From positions 10,733,096 to 10,797,095 of the forward strand of contig CP092872.1 of assembly GCA_030710605.1 (NCBI GenBank): 64,000 bases of DNA, given 5' to 3'. The notes below the pieces were generated by a model. That model saw only the letters and a program-made list of their open reading frames with translations. It was not told where the DNA came from and made no database searches. The DNA is from Cordylochernes scorpioides. Taxonomy: Eukaryota; Arthropoda; Arachnida; Pseudoscorpiones; Chernetidae. Of this stretch, positions 57,930 through 64,000 are shown piece after piece (the first letter of the stretch is position 1; each line of letters begins with the position of its first letter). A program made the position numbers and the translations under genes.

Positions 57930-58980
57930 CTTATTCGAAAGAAAATTTAAAATAAATATTTTGCAGACGAATATTTTACCAAATATATATTTTATTAGAA
58001 TATATATAGATAGCCAAAATATAATGTATTTATCATTTAATGGGAAATATATCGAAATGCATAAATGAAGTCAATATTTATTTAAACCGTGTGGGTTTAT
58101 ATAATTTGAAATGAAATTATTTCTAAAGCAGATATATACATTTCAAATTTTTCTTAACCGAAGCGTGAAATTACATGCCTATCAATCTTTTAGATTAGGA
58201 AAAAAAGAAATCAAAAGAAAAATTCAATATTCCGAAAAAAAAAAGAATTTTCAATTTGAATTGGTTTCTTTCCGATATGGAAATATCAAAAAGTTAAAAT
58301 ATATTTTCAAAGGTCTTTTTAGACGCGCAAAAATAAATAATAAAAAGTTTACTAATATATGTATTTATTTTATATATTTATCTCAATGATTAAATAAATA
58401 AATAAAGAATAATCTCAATCATGTTATATACGTAATGTTTGTTATATGTTTAAGAAAATACATTTTAAAAATATAAAACAAGTCTATTTTATGCGGATAA
58501 TTTACATTGTTATTAAGATTAATATAAATGCATCATAATATTATATAAATAAGGTAAATGAAATGATACCAAAAGAATCGTCAAAAACTCACCAGTTATC
58601 CGAGCAGACGATGAGGCGAAGTTCTTCAATTCACGACCACAGAACACAGTGGCAATCCAGGAGTGACTCGTAGCCCCCTAGCGGAGAAAAATAGCTCTGG
58701 GCGCAAAATAAAATTACAATTAATATAAAATGCGTCCTTTCTCTTTCTCTCTCTCTTTTTTAAAATATTATATTTGCACATTTGTTATATTAAAAATAAA
58801 TGTCTAGCACTATAATATTTGTAGTATTAAAGAATTGATTAAATAGATACTTTTAATAAATAGTAGCGGTCGAATATATTTTTCTAAATGAATATTGAGA
58901 TCGTTATCATAGTTTAACCAATTAAATATATTTAAAAATATTATATTATTTTAATTAAGATAATTATAATTCAATAGTAT
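57174..58980. other. No gene seen; counterpart of 26,310-28,135
   Basis: TA microsatellite at 57,893. The 92-codon frame at 58,111 is not conserved in A. Confidence 0.5.
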
Positions 58981-58984
58981 TTAT

Positions 58985-59280
58985 TATTTAATTAAAAAGG
59001 CATATATTGGATCAAAAAATCATTTATTTTACCAATATTTTAGTTGGCTGAACGCCAACCTTTATCAAGGTATTATAACATTTTAAAGTGCGTCAACAAC
59101 AAACTCAGCGCCACACAACGTCAACAGCATTAAGTTTTTAAAATGTTATAATATTTAAATTATAACACTTTAAAATGTTATAACACCTCAATAAAGGTTG
59201 GCGTTCAGCCAACTGAAATATTGGTAAAATAAATGATTTTTCGATCCAATATATGTCTTTTTAATTAAAGATTTATCTAT
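58985..59280. repeat. Head-to-head Penelope-type pair
   Basis: Counterpart of 28,138-28,430. Confidence 0.8.
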
Positions 59281-59860
59281 AGATTGCTCTATTTTCAAAA
59301 GTATTCATTATAAAAATAATTTGATATAATATAGTTTTAATAATTTTAATTTTTAGTTTGCATTGTCAATTTATTTTCAATATATTTTGACAATATTATT
59401 CTATAAATAATTCCGATATTATTAGAAATACTTTTAACCTTATTGAAATTTGTCTATTTTAAATATTTTATATCGGTTTTAATTAAGCAAAAGAAACTCT
59501 GATGATTTTGTAATTTCACTAAAGAAAAGTTAATAAAGTGTTTAAAATTACGTTGAATTTTCAAATATTCTTACAACGAGCTACTTTTCCAGCTTGAACA
59601 TCATTTGTTTTTCATAGTTGATGCTTAAAATAACTTTTTAGTTTGAATGAAAACATAAATTATCATTATTTGGTTAATATATTTCTTCATCGTATATTTG
59701 TATAACGAACTAATGCTTCCATTTAAAATACAATTGTCAAGTAGAAAATTAGGAAAGGGCATTGATGCTTAAAATTACTTTTTAGTTCGAATAAAAACAT
59801 AAGTTATCATTATTTGGTTAAGATATTCCTTCATTGTATGTATGACGAGCTAATGCTATA
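59281..59860. repeat. AT-rich DNA plus two units of the 144-bp repeat
   Basis: GAATGAAAACATAAATTATC (59,645) and a second unit (59,790); A has five. Confidence 0.75.
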
Positions 59861-59865
59861 TTTAA

Positions 59866-60063
59866 CACTTTCAACTCGAGGGATATAAATTCGCATCCTT
59901 TTCGATGTTCAAAATAAAATATAATATTAAATACCGAATTCGCATCTACCAGGATCTTGTTCCTTCTTGTCTATCTATCAGTGGGTTGGGGAAATGTCAG
60001 CTGACCTAATGTACCTGTAAAACATCGGCAAGGAAGCGAATTCGCGTCTTTCGGGTGAAAGTG
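59866..60063. mobile_element. piggyBac-like MITE, copy B
   Basis: TTAA at 59,862-59,865 and 60,064-60,067; ends CACTTTCAACTCGAGGG and inverted CACTTTCACCCGAAAG. Confidence 0.8.
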
Positions 60064-60569
60064 TTAAAATACAATTTTCGCTTAGAAATTTAGGAAAGAC
60101 AATTGTCAAAAAATGACAATTTATTTAATAAAAAACAATTTTAAAACGTATAAAATATCATAAAAGCAATGATATAGGTTTACATTACAATCAAATTATA
60201 CTTATCAAGATCAACAATCTGTTCATAAAATAATAAATATTTGCTACCATCGCATTCAAAACTGAATATTTTTATGAGTTTACGAATTGCAATATCAGTT
60301 ATTTTCTTCTGAATGGATATCGAAATACTTGAAACAAATGCTAACTTAGGTGATGCTTACATTTAACCTATTGCCTCAATTTCAAAAGCGTAGTTACAAA
60401 GTGACTAAAAGGTTAAGCTGGTAGGTATATTGTGTTTCTGTATAGAGGGAATGTAGGAAAATATTTTATGACCATATTAAACATAAAGTGAATAATTTTT
60501 TTTAGAGAAATTTTCGAAGGGGTACTATTTCTAGTGCTTGTTTGAAACGGATATGAATATTAGTTGATA

Positions 60570-60695
60570 GAAAGGCATATATTGGATTTAATAAAAGATT
60601 TATCTGCTAATATTTCGGTTGTCTGAACACCAAATTTTATCAAGGCATTACATTTTTGTACAAACAAACTCAGCGCCGCATAATGTTATTAGGAT
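60570..60695 (-). repeat. Penelope-type repeat, second subfamily
   Basis: Counterpart of 31,066-31,205. Confidence 0.7.
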
Positions 60696-60915
60696 TGCTC
60701 TATTTTCAGAATGGATATGAATATATCTCTGAAATCTAGACTAATTCAAATAAAAATAGACAAATATTTCACTAACAAAACTAAAAATATCTATAGTATA
60801 AGTGTTAATATTATCGATTTTTTAAATTTTAGTTTTAACTCTCTCTCTCTCTCTCTTTTAATTGGATCATATCAATTTATATTTGTCTATATTTTTACTA
60901 CTTTAAATATATATT

Positions 60916-61385
60916 GTTGTTGTTGTTGTTGTCGTGTCCAAAGAAGAGTCTCAGATGTCTCCATGCATCTTCATCACAGCAGCAGCAATATCCACTATCT
61001 TGGGTGTGTAAAGCTGCTGCTCTGGGTCTAAGTCAATTTTCTGCAAGGCTGCGGCCATTGCTGGGCATGAGAATATGTGAGTAGGTGTTAGTTCCACACC
61101 AGGACAGTTGTTGCATGCTTTATAAGTTCTTGTGCCATCTGGATGTATTGTCATTCCTTTATAGTGTTTTGTTCTAAGTCTTGTTATAGTTTTTGTCAGT
61201 TTTCTCTCAGAGTTTATTTCACATATTTGATCTTTTCTTATTTTTTGTTTCATTATCTTGTATTTTGCCAAAGCATCACCGTCAAATACTGACATTTGTT
61301 CTTTCCTTTGGCTCAGCTTTCTGGCTTCCTTTGCCAATTCATCTGCCATTTCATTACTCTCGATCCCAACATGGGCAGGAATCCA
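60916..61385 (-). mobile_element. 5'-truncated RNase H-bearing LINE, only in copy B
   Basis: Minus strand; 3' tail of CAA repeats after GACACGA. Flanks share only ATATATT. Copy A is uninterrupted at the matching site (about 31,665). Confidence 0.85.
60951..61385 (-). pseudogene. LINE ORF2 C-terminus: RNase H end plus Cys/His tail
   Basis: Open for 144 codons from the truncation point. It begins WIPAHVGIESNEMADELAKE, the last RNase H motif with the His and final Asp of the active site, and ends with CNNCPGVELTPTHIFSCPAM, a CCHC-like tail. An RNase H domain places it near I-group LINEs. It lacks endonuclease and RT, so it is inactive despite the intact frame. Similar proteins are common in arthropods (recollection, unverified). 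Confidence 0.8.
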
Positions 61386-62390
61386 TATATTAATTAGCCA
61401 TATAAATAAAATGTCTTCGATATCCTCAAGTGAGATTATTTACTGTTTTATGTGAAATGTACATTTTTCCTAATTCCTCCTATAAATTTCTTGACATCTT
61501 AAACCTCAGAGTTTTCATATTCTCAACCTGCAACCCCAAGACATATTATTGACTGTATTGACTCATCCATTGATGAGCTCTACTCTTCCCCGGCAGACAC
61601 CATCAACAAGCTTTACAAGCTTGATACCTAAAGTGTGATTTGGGTAGAGATAATAAAGAAGAGTTTTGATAACTCTTTTGTAAAATAAATGTATAGGTTT
61701 AATTAAAACATGAAACAAATGTTAGCATTATAATTTTAAATATTCTTTAATTTTTCTTTCCTATATACGGCAAGCTACTGTTCTATTTGAGTTAAAAATA
61801 ATTAATAATTGAATTAATTTACACTCGTGGACAAAACGAAGTTGTACATTTTAGAATGTCATAACCATAACTGGTTGAAATATATTTTTGAAAATAGAGC
61901 AATCCATAAATAAATCTTTAGTTAAAAAGGCATATATTGGATCAAAATATCATTTATTTTACCAATATTTCAGTTGGCTGAACGCCAACCTTTATCAAGG
62001 TATTATAACATATTTAATGTGTGTCAACAACAATAACTCTGAGAGATATTTGATACACAGAAACCTTTATTGAAGACACACGGGATAACCAAGTCTGAAC
62101 AAAATTGTCTCTGTCTCCTTAAAAAAAAAAAACAAAAAAAAAAAAACAGACAACCGGGAACAATAAAATATTTCCACTTCCTTAAGTTTTGTTTATGAGT
62201 ATATCTGAGTTTCTGACTTGGTAAATTAGTTAATTTTAATGTATTTTTGAAGTATCACACACAGAACATTATCTCGTTGATTACGATGCAATTCAAAGAA
62301 GTCATCTAAACCAAAATGCAGCTAACTTGTGTTATGCTTACATCCCCAACCTATAGTGTTCTATTTTGAAAATAGAGCAATCCATAAATA
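61386..62390. repeat. Counterpart of 31,680-32,670: LINE tail, Penelope-type and MITE fragments
   Basis: Same order as in A, including the Penelope/MITE junction at 62,025 and the A-tract at 62,120. Confidence 0.7.
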
Positions 62391-62394
62391 GATA

Positions 62395-62620
62395 TTTAAT
62401 TAAAAAGGCATATATTGGATCAAAATATAATTTATTTTACCAATATTTCAGTTGGCTGAACGCCAACCTTTATCAAGGTATTATAACATATTAATCTTAT
62501 ATATTAATAATCTTATATTAATATTAATATGTTATAACACCTTGATAAAGGTTGGCGTTCAGCCAACTGAAATATTGGTAAAATAAATTATATTTTGATC
62601 CAATATATGCCTTTTTAATT
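62395..62620. repeat. Head-to-head Penelope-type pair
   Basis: Counterpart of 32,680-32,905. Confidence 0.85.
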
Positions 62621-62914
62621 AAATAGTATTCTATGTTTAAAAGATCTACAGAAACGGCTGAACTAGGAAACAGTTTGTAGCTGGAATCTATCGGAAATTC
62701 TCAATTCCAAATGAAATATAAACTAACGTAAAAGAAATCCTAATTGTATTATTAACATTTCTTGATTAAAATAAAAGCAAAAAGGTATAAAATCACAATT
62801 TTCAATTAAAATAAAAGTTTCCCATTTAGCACTCAAATTGGATCTAGCATAATTGTCTATCTCTGAATTTTAATATAATAGAAAATTTTGAATATATCAA
62901 ATTATTATTAAATA

Positions 62915-63080
62915 TAAAACGACATTTGAATATTATACCGCATGTGTTTCTTTTAAACGAAAAATCGAAATATATTTTTAAGAAGAAATAACGATTATTT
63001 CTAACCTTTCTCCTTAAAAATAAATTTCGATTTTTCGTTTAAAAGAAACACATGCGGGATAATTTTCCAATGTCGTTTTA
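62915..63080. repeat. Palindrome of two SINE tails
   Basis: Counterpart of 33,195-33,362. Confidence 0.8.
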
Positions 63081-63435
63081 CAATCATAATCCGAATTATA
63101 TTGTATTACATATAAAAGGCTCAAATTTGTATATAATGTTGTTATTAAAACTGTTTTATCAAAAGTATAAACTAATCTTTAAATGTAATTCGTGAAAAGG
63201 TAAGAGGAGGTTTGATATACTAATATTAGCGGTTTAATGAGAATGTGTTAATATAATTATTAATTATATTGTGGTGGTTCGTCTGGTTTTGAAGAAATGA
63301 TTCAATTATTCAATCCAAGGTATTTTAATTATTACAGATATAATATAAAAATAAATATCAATGTTAATTATTATCGTTACAAGTTAAAATCTAGTAAAGA
63401 AGAGTATAAAAAGGTTTTACGAACGGAAAAATATG

Positions 63436-63507
63436 TCCAGGGTAGCCTAGTGGACATGGCATCTGCCCGGTAAGCGGAACACTGTGGGTTTGATTCCCAT
63501 CCCTGGA
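63436..63507 (+). tRNA. tRNA-like SINE head, B box mutated
   Basis: Identical to 33,713-33,784 except for C-to-T at the invariant position of the B box (GGTTTGATTCC, 63,487-63,497). The T-tract is interrupted (TTTTATTTTT). Transcription should be weaker than from copy A. Confidence 0.65.
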
Positions 63508-64000
63508 CACTTTTATTTTTCCGTTTATCATTACTCTTCACAATTCACCCTTTCATACCTCATCCAAAAGGTTAGAAACAATCGTTATTTCTCCTTGAAA
63601 TAAATTTTGATTTTTCTTTGAAAAGAAACACATGCAGGATATTATTTCAAATGTCGTTTTACAAATATACTTACGTTAACTCGTACCTTTGAAGGAATAT
63701 ATTTAAAAATATACCTCTACTCTTAATGGGTTTTATCTTAAAATTTTAATAAAGACAAATTTAATAGTATTTTAATAAGTAAGGGATAATATTATTTGAT
63801 TTTATATTTAAAATTTTCTAAAACATTTTTTTAGAGTCACATACACACAAAAAATATTTTTCAGTCTATTATTTATTTTGAAGATTGATATTTAAAATTT
63901 TACATAAAATATTCTATTCATCGCATTTTCTTATTTAAATTGGATATACGTAAAAAACATGCTTCGCAATATCTCATTTAAAAATATTTATTTTTCAGAT

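Larger units (their letters stand above)
44436..64000 (+). repeat. Large duplication, copy B (to window edge)
   Basis: Collinear with 12,717-34,275. Starts at the first base after the gap and is still homologous at the window end. Private insertions: foldback at 52,392, Helitron at 53,753, LINE at 60,916, TA expansion at 56,650. It retains about 760 bp (50,580-51,345) that A lacks. Confidence 0.95.

Noticed and set aside
1-64000. CRISPR array or prokaryotic operon structure
   Set aside because: Tandem repeats here lack unique spacers; gene content is purely eukaryotic transposon type.

Overview
The window is AT-rich, repeat-dominated nuclear DNA from an animal. No intact host protein-coding gene could be supported on either strand. 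The long reading frames are a Ty3/gypsy polyprotein, a broken Tc1 transposase and LINE ORF2 fragments. The style of the Tc1 and RNase H LINE proteins suggests an arthropod, perhaps a chelicerate; this is inference from memory of family flavour, not a search.
Layout. 1-5.4 kb: 3' half of a Ty3/gypsy element (pol open from the window edge, long non-coding tail, probable 3' LTR). 5.4-6.6 kb: 48-bp minisatellite. 7.55-9.08 kb: about 175-bp satellite array. 9.6-12.7 kb: a 207-bp hAT MITE, tandemly amplified Tc1-type MITE units and a minus-strand hammerhead-like motif. 12.7-34.3 kb (copy A) and 44.4-64.0 kb (copy B): two diverged copies of one roughly 20-kb segment, same orientation. Copy B starts at the first base after a 100-N gap, so it may be a true duplication or an unmerged second haplotype. 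34.4-36.3 kb: non-autonomous Helitron with internal duplications. 38.18-39.67 kb: full-length Tc1 element with a dead transposase. 39.7-44.3 kb: dispersed repeats, a tRNA-derived SINE relic and more MITE units.
Comparing A with B gives natural empty sites. LINE insertions at 14.19, 28.82 and 31.33 kb and a pogo-type MITE at 17.48 kb occur only in A. A 359-bp Helitron (53.75 kb), a foldback element (52.39 kb) and an RNase H LINE fragment (60.92 kb) occur only in B. A four-unit MITE array in A is matched by a 48-bp remnant in B.
The most interesting item is a complete type I hammerhead ribozyme (48,712-48,765) inside a short element of about 379 bp flanked by 14-bp target-site duplications. The allele or paralogue in A carries the same element with the cleavage triplet destroyed. 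Several other repeat families carry decayed hammerhead-like hairpins followed by GAAA, as known for Penelope-like elements and retrozymes. The transposon families are described one by one because there are no host pathways to describe.
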